Below are positions 18,759 through 27,407 of a DNA stretch of 64,000 nucleotides, piece after piece. Numbering within the stretch: position 1 is the stretch's first letter; the number at the start of each line of letters is the position of its first letter. The position numbers were made by a program, and so were the translations under genes. The stretch comes from Stenomitos frigidus ULC18. Lineage in GTDB: Bacteria > Cyanobacteriota > Cyanobacteriia > Leptolyngbyales > Leptolyngbyaceae. The DNA is taken from the NCBI RefSeq assembly GCF_003003795.1, contig NZ_PVWK01000062.1:49039-113038 (forward strand). Direction: 5' to 3'. The notes beneath the pieces were generated by a model. It saw nothing but the letters and a program-made list of their open reading frames with translations, did no database searches and had not been told where the DNA came from.

Positions 18759-21740
18759 CTACTGTCCGATCGCTGGCTCTTCTACAGGACGCACAATCGT
18801 TGCGTCTTGAGTGACTTGGGGTTTAAAGATCGCTTGCAAGGCTCCTTCCAACGTGGGTGACATGACAATGCGATTTTCGTAGGCAACAATTACCCGTACC
18901 AGCGTGGGTAGACTGTTTTGAGTGGCTTCCAGGTAAAGTGGTTCCACATACAGCAACGATCGTTCGATCGGCACGATGAGCAAATTGCCCTGGATGGCTC
19001 GCGAACCCTGACGATTCCAGAGGGCAATCTGTTGGGAAATCACCGGGTCTTGATTAATGCGCGCTTCAATTTGTTCGGGGCCATAGATGAGTCGCTCTTT
19101 CGGGAAGGTATACAGCAACAATTTGCCATAGTTCTCACCGTCCGATCGCGCGGCCAGCCAGGCAACCAGATTGGTTCGTTGGCGTGGAGTGTAGGGCAGC
19201 AGCAAAATGAACTCTTCAAACGGCACAGCAGGCAGACTGGTGATCAGGTAATACGGCTCGACTGGTCGAGGTTCACTGCCATACACTTCATTGGGGATTT
19301 GCCACTGGTCTTCCCGGTTGTAAAACACCTGTGGATCGGTCATGTGATACGTCATCAGCCGTTCCGATTGCAGCTTAAAAAAATCGACGGGATAGCGCAT
19401 GTGGCTCCGCAAGGCGGCTGGCATTGCGTTGAGCGGTTGGAACAACCCAGGCAAGATTTTTGACCAGGTTGTAATGATGGGATCACTTGGATCAGCCACA
19501 TAAAAATCGACGGAACCATGATAAGCATCAATCACAACTTTGACCGCGTTGCGAATATAGTTGATGCCTTCAGTGCCAGAGTCAGCATAAGGATAGCGAT
19601 CGCTGGTCGTGTAAGCGTCCACAATCCAATAAAGATAATTCTGATCGGTCTCTCCTGGTTTAGGCACATTGGCTGTCACCAGATAAGGATCACTGTCGTA
19701 GCGCAGAAAAGGCGCGATCGCCTGCACCCGATGCTTGATGTTGCGTCGGAACAAAACCTTTGTCTTTGGCAAAAAATCGCGAGTAAACAAAAGCTGCCAA
19801 TCACGCAGGTAAACTGCAAACAAGCCTCGCCGCCACCAAGAACCCATGTTGATGCCACCACGGCCATCGTAGACGTTGTAGGTGTTGTCACTACCGCTAG
19901 GAAAATCCAACTCCTGCGTCAGGGTTTGCGTCATCACATAGGTATTAGCAATCTCACCGTAATAGAGACGGGGTTGCCCAATGGGAATGCTGTCACGGAT
20001 CGCAGGGCTAGAGGTCGTTAGTGCCCCAGCGTCACTAGCCGTAATGTCTTTGACAAAATATTCTGGTAAGCCACCAGCACCCACAATATTTACGGGACTC
20101 AGGGTAAAGCCATAGCCATGTGTATAAATGAGATGGCGGTTCACCCAGGTTTGTGCTTCCTGGGGGACAGCACTGTAGTCCAGCTCACGCGCGGCAATCA
20201 AGACTTGTCGTTGTTCAGTTGGAGTCGCGGGACTAGGTGCTGGACGCTTCTGGGGCGTTGCAGATGGACGAGCAGGCACATCGGTTTGCAAGGTGTAACG
20301 ATCGATATCCGCGTCGGGAAAGCGGTAGTAGGGGCGAATCTGCTGGAGTTGCCGATTGGTTTCCAGTAGCGGGCGTTGATCCCACAGACGGATATTGCGC
20401 ACAGTCAGTTCATTGGCGGTGAGGTCGGCTTCTGTCAATTGCCCCTGCGGATCAAAGTTGCTGGCATCAATCACTTCCAAATCAAAAGCCTGACGGGTCA
20501 GCGCGATCGTGCGCTCGATAAAGGGGCGCTCCCGCGCGAGTTCATTCGGCTGCACCACCAAAGATTGAATGATTTCAGGAACAACAACGCTGGCAACAAG
20601 CAGCGTGCCAAACAGACCGAAACCAAGCTTAACCCAGTGCCAATGGGTGGCTTTCGGTTGCCAGAAAAGGGTGTACCACAAGAGAACGAGTGCGATCGCT
20701 AGTGCAAACACGCTTAAGGCCGTATAAGCGGGCAGTTGAGCCACAACATCGGTGTAACTGGCACCAAAACTGACTCCACGCGGTGAATACAACAATTCAT
20801 AGCGACTGAGCCAAAAACTTAACGCCATGACACCCATCAAGCCGCTGCCAACTCCATAGAGGTGTCGCTGCTGCGCTGATGAAAACCCCGGAAAGCTTCC
20901 CTGGCTAAGGCTATTGCCTGACAACAAATACGTCAGTAACACTGCAATAAACCCATAGAGAAAGAGCCCAAAGAGCCATTGTTCTAACAATTCCCAAAAC
21001 GGTAAGGCGAAAATGTAGAAACTAATATCGCGTCCGAATAAGGGATCGGTGCTATCGAATGAGGTGGGATGTAAAAATTGCAGGACGACGGCCCATTGTT
21101 TTGAACACAACCACCCAAATAAGAGGCTGAGCGTCACGGCGATCGCGCTTAGCCCAAAGTGAGGATAGATGAGCAGGGGGATTGCAAGGCCCCAGACTCC
21201 ACCTAGCAGCCAGACCAGGTCACTCCTCTGTGTGATCGCCTGCCAGAGAATTTTAGGATTGAGGCGAGACACAAACGGGCCGGAAAGTGTTGCCCCATGC
21301 TGCCAGTAGTGGACGGCAAGCTGCCCATAAGACAGCAGTAAAAACCCCACCAGCAGGCTTAGTCCCAGAGTGAGAGGGAGAAGCGATCGGAACCATAACG
21401 TCGCCTTTGATGGAGTAGACGATGGAGAAGACTGCGATCGCTCTACTTTGTAGGGGGACAATAACCCTTTTTTGCGCTCCTGGCCGTAGCCAACCGCCGT
21501 CGAAGTAGAAGAGTACTTGAAACGCTGCGCTAACGCCAGATTACCCAGCAAGTAAACTGCCGTTAACCCCGCCACCACCATTAGAAGTACCAGTCGCACC
21601 TGGAATTTGAGTTGGAAGACTGAGAGGTAAGCGACCTCCTGAAACCAGAGTAGCTCGGCTCCTAAACGGCAGACCAGATCAAGTAGTAGCCCCACTCCCA
21701 GAAGCACGATAGAGAGTTGAAATAGCCGTTTTCCGATCAC
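18759..21740 (-). CDS. UPF0182 family integral membrane protein
   Basis: A 993-residue protein of the UPF0182 family. The first 380 residues hold seven predicted TM segments with the loop [20 protein letters not shown], a family hallmark. A large soluble domain with the conserved core [32 protein letters not shown]-like [24 protein letters not shown] and [10 protein letters not shown] follows. The biochemical role of the family is unknown. The length is normal for cyanobacterial members and no motif is missing. It is a single gene. Confidence 0.93.
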   Translation of the reverse strand: MIGKRLFQLSIVLLGVGLLLDLVCRLGAELLWFQEVAYLSVFQLKFQVRLVLLMVVAGLTAVYLLGNLALAQRFKYSSTSTAVGYGQERKKGLLSPYKVERSQSSPSSTPSKATLWFRSLLPLTLGLSLLVGFLLLSYGQLAVHYWQHGATLSGPFVSRLNPKILWQAITQRSDLVWLLGGVWGLAIPLLIYPHFGLSAIAVTLSLLFGWLCSKQWAVVLQFLHPTSFDSTDPLFGRDISFYIFALPFWELLEQWLFGLFLYGFIAVLLTYLLSGNSLSQGSFPGFSSAQQRHLYGVGSGLMGVMALSFWLSRYELLYSPRGVSFGASYTDVVAQLPAYTALSVFALAIALVLLWYTLFWQPKATHWHWVKLGFGLFGTLLVASVVVPEIIQSLVVQPNELARERPFIERTIALTRQAFDLEVIDASNFDPQGQLTEADLTANELTVRNIRLWDQRPLLETNRQLQQIRPYYRFPDADIDRYTLQTDVPARPSATPQKRPAPSPATPTEQRQVLIAARELDYSAVPQEAQTWVNRHLIYTHGYGFTLSPVNIVGAGGLPEYFVKDITASDAGALTTSSPAIRDSIPIGQPRLYYGEIANTYVMTQTLTQELDFPSGSDNTYNVYDGRGGINMGSWWRRGLFAVYLRDWQLLFTRDFLPKTKVLFRRNIKHRVQAIAPFLRYDSDPYLVTANVPKPGETDQNYLYWIVDAYTTSDRYPYADSGTEGINYIRNAVKVVIDAYHGSVDFYVADPSDPIITTWSKILPGLFQPLNAMPAALRSHMRYPVDFFKLQSERLMTYHMTDPQVFYNREDQWQIPNEVYGSEPRPVEPYYLITSLPAVPFEEFILLLPYTPRQRTNLVAWLAARSDGENYGKLLLYTFPKERLIYGPEQIEARINQDPVISQQIALWNRQGSRAIQGNLLIVPIERSLLYVEPLYLEATQNSLPTLVRVIVAYENRIVMSPTLEGALQAIFKPQVTQDATIVRPVEEPAIGQ

Positions 21741-22098
21741 AGGAGTTAAGCAGTCAACTACGGATGAACAATGGTTTCAACCATACAACATTGTCTATTC
21801 AACTGTTAACTTTATCAAACAGGGCATCAATGGCTTGCGAGACCAACCCCGACCGGGCAGAATCCTGGGGTTTCCTCCTCAAGTCATCTTGTCTCTGGTC
21901 TCTCTTTCGTTCCTGGTTCCGCCCCCATCGCGGCGTCTCGCAGGAAAAGCTACTGTTATATCTCGGCTTTTTTGAGTGTGTTCACAATGCTAAAAAGCGT
22001 GGTAAAGCCCTGCTTGACTGACAAAACTAAGAAGCTGGAATGCGGTTAAGGGCAGTGAATTCTGCTGTTTAGGCTGGGGTTAAGCCGTGCTGCCCAGC
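21741..22098. other. Intergenic region with possible transposase remnant
   Basis: A + strand frame at 21764-22021 ends with SWFRPHRGVSQEKLLLYLGF and VHNAKKRGKALLD, which resembles the C-terminal end of a cyanobacterial DDE transposase (Arg-Pro-x-Arg-Gly-Val then a helical tail). The first half of the frame is not coherent. It is best read as a transposase scrap, family uncertain; nothing else is seen. Confidence 0.4.
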
Positions 22099-23454
22099 TC
22101 AATCTTCTTCAATAGGACGCAGCGATCGCAAAATAATCCAGCTCAGAATGAATAGCCACACGGCAACCAGCAGATAGGCCACAAGCAACGTCTTTTGGGT
22201 TTCTGCCTGTACCTGAATCAAGTAAGCTTCGGTGAAATCAACTCTGATACCGCCAACAATCTGCCCTGCTGAGTTTTTGATCGGGCCAGAGGCTGAGATC
22301 CAATGACCCAGTTCATCTTCATAGGGAGTCATAATCACCGTTATTTTGTCGTCAAACACCTTGCGCTCTGAGTGTTCGGCTTTAAAGGGCTCCAAAAAAT
22401 CAGTGGTTTCACGACCGATCGCAATGCTTCTCGAAAGGTCTCCAATCCACATAATTTTGCCGGGCGATCCCACCTTATAAGTCCGAGGAATGGCATTGGG
22501 AAAGACGGTATGGAGATCGGTCAACCACTTCTGATGCTCTTGATAAAGTGGGTTATCGATTGGAGTACTTCCTTTCGGCACATAGAGGTCTGCTAAAGCC
22601 GCAAAGTGATCGCCATTAGTGCCGAATCTCCCTGCTTGAAGCGCCTGCACCATTTCTTTTTGGATACGCTCTAAAGCCTCGTTGAGGCGAAACTGGTAAA
22701 ACCAACTGCCGCCTGCCACAGATAGGACAATATTGGCCAGAAGCGTGGTCAGCAAAACGGTTCGTCGTGCTTTTCTACGGGCACTGACCCTGGCGACCTC
22801 AGTATCTCGACTAGCCTTAATGTACTGGACGTGCGCGTTGGTTGGCAGCGGTTCTTTGCCCATGCGCTTGATTAACCACTGCTGCGCTTCTTCCAGATCA
22901 AGCCCGCGCAGCAAAGAGCTTGGATTTTTTGCCTTTCCTTGCCATTCCAGAGCACGCACCAGCAAGCGTGTATGCATACGTACATATTCCAGATCGGTGT
23001 CGATCGCCTTCATTAATTCCTGAAAAGCTTCATTAAAGTCGTCTGCTTCCCGGAAAAAGAGCCAGTTGTGACTAGACAACTTAAAATGAACTTGCTTCTG
23101 ATCAAAGCCTTCCCGGTACACAATAGGCAAAAAGCGCTTATTGCACGCGGCTGCATATTCAATTTCCTCCCGACAAACGGATGATTTAACAGAGTCAGGG
23201 CTCATGATAAAGACAAACGTGTGAGCGTTCTCAATACCGCGCTGAATCGCCTTCCACCATTCTTCTCCTTTCTGAATATCTTCCCAATCAACCCACGGAT
23301 CATGGTTCAATTGCTTAAACGCGGCACTTAATGTCCTCACAAAGGACTGATCTTTGCGGGAATAGGAGATAAACACGTCGCTGCCAGCCTCGTGAAGTAT
23401 GGCGGTTTGAAGTTGTTTAGCTGTCTGAATAGTAGAAGCATTCATTGCTTTCAA
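22099..23454 (-). CDS. Membrane TIR-domain protein with extracytoplasmic Cache-like sensor
   Basis: 451 residues in the order TIR - linker - TM - sensor - TM. TIR (about 25-160): DVFISYSRKDQSFV, WVDWEDIQKGEEWW, and SSVCREEIEYAA, whose Glu is in the place of the catalytic Glu of TIR NADases. The linker RALEWQGKAKNPSSLLRGLD and LEEAQQWL is the segment that often joins TIR to WD40 or membrane modules in cyanobacteria. TM1 lies near 230-250 (TVLLTTLLANIVLSVAG). The sensor (about 255-420) contains WIGDLSRSIAIG, DELGHWISASGPIKNSAG and IVGGIRVDF, typical of PDC/Cache domains. TM2 lies near 425-445 and the protein ends LRPIEED, with no further signalling domain. Inference: a ligand-gated TIR enzyme or scaffold. 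A 56-codon frame starts upstream on the same strand. Confidence 0.85.
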   Translation of the reverse strand: MKAMNASTIQTAKQLQTAILHEAGSDVFISYSRKDQSFVRTLSAAFKQLNHDPWVDWEDIQKGEEWWKAIQRGIENAHTFVFIMSPDSVKSSVCREEIEYAAACNKRFLPIVYREGFDQKQVHFKLSSHNWLFFREADDFNEAFQELMKAIDTDLEYVRMHTRLLVRALEWQGKAKNPSSLLRGLDLEEAQQWLIKRMGKEPLPTNAHVQYIKASRDTEVARVSARRKARRTVLLTTLLANIVLSVAGGSWFYQFRLNEALERIQKEMVQALQAGRFGTNGDHFAALADLYVPKGSTPIDNPLYQEHQKWLTDLHTVFPNAIPRTYKVGSPGKIMWIGDLSRSIAIGRETTDFLEPFKAEHSERKVFDDKITVIMTPYEDELGHWISASGPIKNSAGQIVGGIRVDFTEAYLIQVQAETQKTLLVAYLLVAVWLFILSWIILRSLRPIEED

Positions 23455-23516
23455 ATCTCTATAGTTTGCGTTCCCGTCTTCAAGATGGCGCTCTGTTAAT
23501 CGCTAAAGCGATGCCG

Positions 23517-23687
23517 TTAGTCAGGCTGCTTAAACCAGCGGCAAACTAGCTTGCCTTGAAAGGTTTCCCATCTCGCATATAAACCGCGATTGCTGAAGAG
23601 ACTGCTGGCAATAGGCGATTGCGTGGTTTGGTGGCTTTGGTTCGTTTGTGTGGTTTGAGCTGATGAGTTTGTTTGCGTGGTTTTCAT
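23517..23687 (-). CDS. Small Gln/Thr-rich ORF upstream of the TIR gene (56 aa)
   Basis: An ATG at 23687 is preceded by CTGGAGATATTCATC, with a GGAG nine bases upstream. The product starts MKTTQTNSSAQTTQTNQSHQ and ends GLYARWETFQGKLVCRWFKQ-PD. The N-terminal half is low complexity; the C-terminal half looks folded (aromatic and Arg/Lys alternation). The stop lies 62 bp before the TIR gene on the same strand, so co-transcription is possible. No family is recognised; it could be a leader peptide or spurious. Confidence 0.4.
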   Translation of the reverse strand: MKTTQTNSSAQTTQTNQSHQTTQSPIASSLFSNRGLYARWETFQGKLVCRWFKQPD

Positions 23688-23748
23688 GATGAATATCTCC
23701 AGGGGGCAAAAGGTTTAGTAAAGAAGGCTTCACCCATCCACCCAAGGA

Positions 23749-24430
23749 TTACGCGGTTATTTCTGTGATCTTTTCGCGGCTTGGCTGTGATGCATCAATA
23801 GCAACCGTGTGATGCTTATCACGCCCCAAGCGGAAATAACCCGATTCATGTTTCCTGACTTCATCATCGAGCCTTTCCACCACATGAGTGACCTTAGCCT
23901 GTTGGTTCAAGATCATCAGGTCACCTTTGAAGGCTAATTTTGCGCCTCTGCTAGAAGGCAACCCAAATAGCTCAAATACGCGACTTTCAACTGCACCACC
24001 TATTTCTTGAATGTGCTTAAGGGTATAAGCCCAACCACCATTAAGATTCCGTACATTTTTAATGTAAGGGCGTTTTGAAGAATCGCATTCATCAAGCTCC
24101 TTGTAAGGGGTGAAGGTGGTGAGAAAGGCGGCGGTGGCAGTGGCTCGATGATTGCTTCGATCTCGGTCACTTCTTCATCCCGCAAGCTAAAAAGCTGTTG
24201 GAGTCGCTGTAGTCCACGGCGATCGCCCTCAGTCAGGGAATACTGCTTGGCTAGCGCGCCTTCAAACACGGTGCTTGAGGCCGGCGTGTTCGCCCATTTT
24301 GCCCAGGCCATGAGTCCGGTGCCCAAACCGCTAGCTGCTGAAGCTGGACTGAGCCAACAACTGCTGAACCACCCCGGTTGGCTCCTGCGGGGACAAGTAG
24401 TTGACAACCGAGATAATCGCTAAAGCCCCT
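23749..24430 (-). pseudogene. Frameshifted unknown gene (about 220 codons)
   Basis: Three coding-like frames follow one another on the minus strand. First, IISVVNYLSPQEPTGVVQQL (near 24350-24430). Then GLGTGLMAWAKWANTPASST and KQYSLTEGDRRGLQRLQQLF through DEEVTEIEA (to about 24145). Finally FTPYKELDECDSSKRPYIKN, GGWAYTLKHIQEIG, LAFKGDLMILNQQAKVTHVV and FRLGRDKHH to the TAA at 23749. The last frame is open for about 138 codons but has no start codon over its first half, so it must be read through from upstream. At least one frameshift near a proline-rich stretch at about 24140 is implied. The family is not recognised. Sequencing error is an alternative. Confidence 0.5.
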
Positions 24431-24486
24431 CACAGAAAATGATTTTGTCTCCGTTATAATCAGAGTGCCTTCACAGAAAGACATAT

Positions 24487-25143
24487 ATGAGCAGCGCTGT
24501 AGTTTCGACCGAACAATTACTGCAACAGTTACACTGGCGCTACGCCACCAAAAAGTTTGATCCAACCAAGAAGATTGCGGAAGACGTTTGGCAAGCTCTA
24601 GTAGAGAGCTTAATCCTTACCCCCTCTTCGTTTGGCTTGCAGCCCTGGAAGTTTTTTGTTATCACGAATCCGGCGATCCGTCAGCAGTTAGTCGAGCATA
24701 GCTGGGGACAAACTCAGGTAGCCGATGCATCTCATCTCGTCGTGCTGGCGTTCAAAAAGGATTTGAATACCGCCGATGTCGATCGCTACATGCAAAATAT
24801 TTCCCATGTGCGGCAGGTGCCGGTCGAGAACTTGCAGGGGTTTGCCAAGGTGATCAACGGCTTTTTGGAAAAGCCGCCCTATCCCCTTGACATCGATGAA
24901 TGGTCAAAGCGGCAGGTTTACATTGCGCTGGGGCAGTTCATGACTAGTGCCGCTCTGTTGGGTATTGATACCTGCCCAATGGAAGGGTTCAACCCACCGA
25001 AATACGATGAGATTCTAGGATTGGCAGAGCAAGGCTATGCCTCTGTTGTTGCCTGTCCGGCTGGCTATCGTGCAGAGGATGACAAGAGTGCCGCTCAGGC
25101 GAAAGTTCGCTACCCAGCTCAAGACCTGGTGCAGTACGTTTAG
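24487..25143 (+). CDS. Nitroreductase-family NAD(P)H-dependent oxidoreductase
   Basis: A 218-residue FMN enzyme. The FMN-binding start RYATKKFDPTKKI, the SLILTPSSFGLQPWKFFVI motif, and ALGQFMTSAALLGIDTCPME plus a C-terminal GYR region are all present. The family reduces nitroaromatics, quinones or enals using NAD(P)H; the natural substrate is unknown. CACAGAAAGAC precedes the ATG. It is divergent from the broken gene at 23749-24430. Confidence 0.9.
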   Translation: MSSAVVSTEQLLQQLHWRYATKKFDPTKKIAEDVWQALVESLILTPSSFGLQPWKFFVITNPAIRQQLVEHSWGQTQVADASHLVVLAFKKDLNTADVDRYMQNISHVRQVPVENLQGFAKVINGFLEKPPYPLDIDEWSKRQVYIALGQFMTSAALLGIDTCPMEGFNPPKYDEILGLAEQGYASVVACPAGYRAEDDKSAAQAKVRYPAQDLVQYV

Positions 25144-25216
25144 GAATGCCACTTGGCTTCAGATCCTGAATTTCTTCAGCTCCCCGCTTTCTTCGACTCG
25201 ACTTTAGCCAATCAGA

Positions 25217-25412
25217 ATGAGAACGCGAGCAGTGGAAGCAACTGTTCGCGTTCTGCGTCAAGGCGTCAAACCGGAGTTGGGTTCAGTGTCGGTCGGAGAA
25301 GCCGGGAGTGCCCAAGGGAGACCCGCACGACCGCCCACAGATCGGAGAAGCTGTGATCGTTTCCCGTGATCAGTGGCAGTTTGAGGTGTCAGCCCCCGTT
25401 GAGATCGGTTAG
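25217..25412 (+). pseudogene. Probable frameshifted small ORF
   Basis: From ATG 25217 a coherent frame reads MRTRAVEATVRVLRQGVKPE and LGSVSVGEAG, then loses coherence and stops at 25367-25369. A second frame continues with DPHDRPQIGEAVIVSRDQWQ and FEVSAPVEIG up to the TAG at 25410-25412. Joined, these make a plausible protein of about 65 residues split by one frameshift near 25305. The family is not identified. Confidence 0.4.
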
Positions 25413-25530
25413 TCTGGCTAGGAAACACGGATGTTAAACGTTAAAGTTTGATGACAATGCAGTCAAACCTGATTGTGCATCCGTCTTTAGAAGCTCGTTA
25501 AGCCGTCGATGGAGGCCCTACACTTGCAGC

Positions 25531-26136
25531 ATGAATCTAAGGTTTTCTCAAGATCTTGAAGCGTTGCTAACCCTCCTGGGAGAGAAACCATTGACGCTGG
25601 GCGACATTTTGACCGAAACCTCAGAGCGGGGCTTCAGTCTCGTGATTGGGTTGCTGGCATTGCCCTTCCTACTGCCGATGCCACCGGGTTTTGCCGGTCC
25701 GCTGGGGCTAGGTTGCTTGATTTTAGGAGCGCAGATGGCGATCGGGCGGCGATCGCCCTGGTTACCCAAACGCATTGCGCAGTTTCAGTTTCCGAATTGG
25801 CTGGTGTTGAACCTGCTAAACCTGCTCCGACGCATCACTGGAGTGCTGGAAAAGCTAGCACGACCACGCTTGCGGCAACTTGCTGAGAGCCATTACATCT
25901 GGCGGTTGAATGGCGTTTGCATTGCCTGGTTAGCATTTTTGCTGATGCTCCCAATCCCCTTTACCAACCCCATTCCGACGGCTGGAATCTTGCTGCTGGC
26001 AGTTGCCACGCTGGAAGAAGATGGCTTGCTGATGTGCATTGCTTACGGATTGACGATCGCCATTACGTTGGCGGTGGCGGGGATTGGCTATGCGCTCTGG
26101 CAATCGCCCGGCTTCTTTCAGGATTTGTTGGGGTGA
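25531..26136 (+). CDS. ExoD-family exopolysaccharide synthesis-associated membrane protein
   Basis: A 201-residue integral membrane protein with the ExoD pattern: LGDILTETSERGFSLVIGLL then ALPFLLPMPPGFAGPLGLGC (TM), GAQMAIGRRSPWLPKRIA, and a second pair of TM segments (LLMLPIPFTNPIPTAGILLL and LTIAITLAVAGIGYALW). ExoD influences exopolysaccharide production and alkaline tolerance in rhizobia; the mechanism is unknown. It is a single gene, followed by a palindromic repeat. Confidence 0.88.
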   Translation: MNLRFSQDLEALLTLLGEKPLTLGDILTETSERGFSLVIGLLALPFLLPMPPGFAGPLGLGCLILGAQMAIGRRSPWLPKRIAQFQFPNWLVLNLLNLLRRITGVLEKLARPRLRQLAESHYIWRLNGVCIAWLAFLLMLPIPFTNPIPTAGILLLAVATLEEDGLLMCIAYGLTIAITLAVAGIGYALWQSPGFFQDLLG

Positions 26137-26151
26137 CGCGAGAAGCGAGAG

Positions 26152-26228
26152 AAGCAAGAAACCGGGTTTCTAGGGTGACACCGATCATCTAATGTGATGG
26201 CACTTAAAGAAACCTGGTTTCTGGTTGG
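26152..26228. repeat. Paired AGAAACC-GGTTTCT repeat, copy A
   Basis: Two short palindromes, AGAAACCGGGTTTCT and AGAAACCTGGTTTCT, are separated by about 45 bases. The same paired arrangement with a different spacer occurs at 32052-32120 and 32735-32803. Confidence 0.7.
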
Positions 26229-26290
26229 TCTCTTATCTTTCCTGCACAAATTTAATGTAGATTGAGGGCATCGCTGCCTCTGATCACCGA

Positions 26291-26533
26291 GTGTCGAATC
26301 AACGCATGTCTGATCGTCCTGTCGCTGCTACGTCTACGCAACCAACGGCTATGGAGTCGGGAGCTACAGGCGAGGTACCACGACGCATTTTCATTAGCTA
26401 CAAGCGTGAAGTCGAGCCGGATGAGCAGATCGCGCTACAAATTTTTCAGACGTTGAACCAGCACCATCAGGTGTTTATCGACCAGACGATGACGGTGGGG
26501 ACTCGCTGGGCAGAGCAAATCGAAACAGATTAA
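26291..26533 (+). pseudogene. Truncated TIR gene: N-terminal stub
   Basis: 80 codons from GTG 26291 (or ATG 26306). After a 30-residue leader comes the first half of a TIR-like domain, RRIFISYKREVEPDEQIALQ ... HHQVFIDQTMTVGTRWAEQI, then ETD and a stop. The same segment occurs at 28536-28690 inside the 884-residue fusion protein, with only scattered substitutions by eye. The second half of the TIR domain, with the catalytic Glu, is missing here. It is read as the 5' stub of a TIR-AAA_35 gene left behind by an insertion or recombination. Confidence 0.7.
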
Positions 26534-26723
26534 ATTTCTAGACTTTCCTGTGAAGAAGGCTTATCTTAGTCACATTACCAGCCTTATGAAAACAGGGTTG
26601 TTATTAATATGTTGTATATATTTTTTGGAGCTAAGCACGTTGTCCTTATACTAAGTTGATTGCCTCAAAGACTGAGACTTATTCCTGTAAGAGTTTTTTC
26701 CCGCCAGATTAAAGATAGCAGCT
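26534..26723. other. AT-rich junction between TIR stub and TIR gene
   Basis: The base composition changes at about 26530 from the GC-balanced flank to clearly AT-rich DNA (for example TTATTAATATGTTGTATATA at 26599-26620). This continues through the next gene. A promoter for the TIR-KGG pair may lie here. No repeat or integrase site was recognised at the edge. Confidence 0.45.
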
Positions 26724-27395
26724 ATGCCATTTAAATACTCTTGCTTTATTAGCTATAGACATGGGCAGCGTCGAATGATGCAGCAGATAATCAATGACTT
26801 ACATGACGCGCTTTCTAGCGAGATCGAAATTTGGATGGACAAAGAAGTATATCTTGATCGGGAGCGTCTACAAGGAGGTGATTTTTATAATGAAGCATTA
26901 GCCACAGCGATTTGTGAAAGCCTTTGTATGATTCTAGTTTTCACACCTAAGTACTTTAGTAGAGAACACACTTACTGTGCACGAGAATACAAAGCAATGG
27001 AGGAATTAGAAAGTAGGCGACTTAAATCATGGGGCAAATTATGGAGCTTAGACACTAAGAAAAATAAGCAACATGAGCTAATTATTCCACATGGGTTAAT
27101 TATTCCGATTGTAGTTCGAGGTGAAGATCACCTCCCTCACGAAATTAAAAAACGACGACAGTATTACAATTTTGAAGATTTTTTGCTTGGTGCTGAATCA
27201 ATTAATAGTCGATCTGATTTTGCTCGTCAAATTAGAAACATTGCTAAATATATCGCAGATATGTATAGAACACTCGAAACTTTATCAGAAGATCCATGTC
27301 AGGGATGCGAGAGTTTTGTGCTTCCTACAGAGGATGAAATCAATTTGTGGATAGATGAAGTTCAAGGCCCTAGACCTCCATTTCCCATGCCATAG
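26724..27395 (+). CDS. Free-standing TIR-domain protein
   Basis: A 223-residue soluble protein. MPFKYSCFISYRHGQRRMMQ opens a TIR domain; IEIWMDKEVYLDRERLQGGD forms the BB-loop region; TPKYFSREHTYCAREYKAME holds the Cys-x-x-Glu helix with a candidate NADase Glu. After the domain an approximately 80-residue tail contains ARQIRNIAKYIADMYRTLE and Cys residues (DPCQGC). The gene is AT-rich, like the start of the following gene. It ends 12 bp before the KGG-TIR-AAA_35 gene, so the two are almost certainly one operon. This TIR plus KGG-ATPase pairing recurs in complex bacteria and suggests a TIR effector controlled by the P-loop partner. Confidence 0.85.
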   Translation: MPFKYSCFISYRHGQRRMMQQIINDLHDALSSEIEIWMDKEVYLDRERLQGGDFYNEALATAICESLCMILVFTPKYFSREHTYCAREYKAMEELESRRLKSWGKLWSLDTKKNKQHELIIPHGLIIPIVVRGEDHLPHEIKKRRQYYNFEDFLLGAESINSRSDFARQIRNIAKYIADMYRTLETLSEDPCQGCESFVLPTEDEINLWIDEVQGPRPPFPMP

Positions 27396-27407
27396 GTAAG
27401 GTTAATC

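Noticed and set aside
19518..20021. 167-codon plus-strand ORF
   Set aside because: Antisense within the UPF0182 gene, no domain features.
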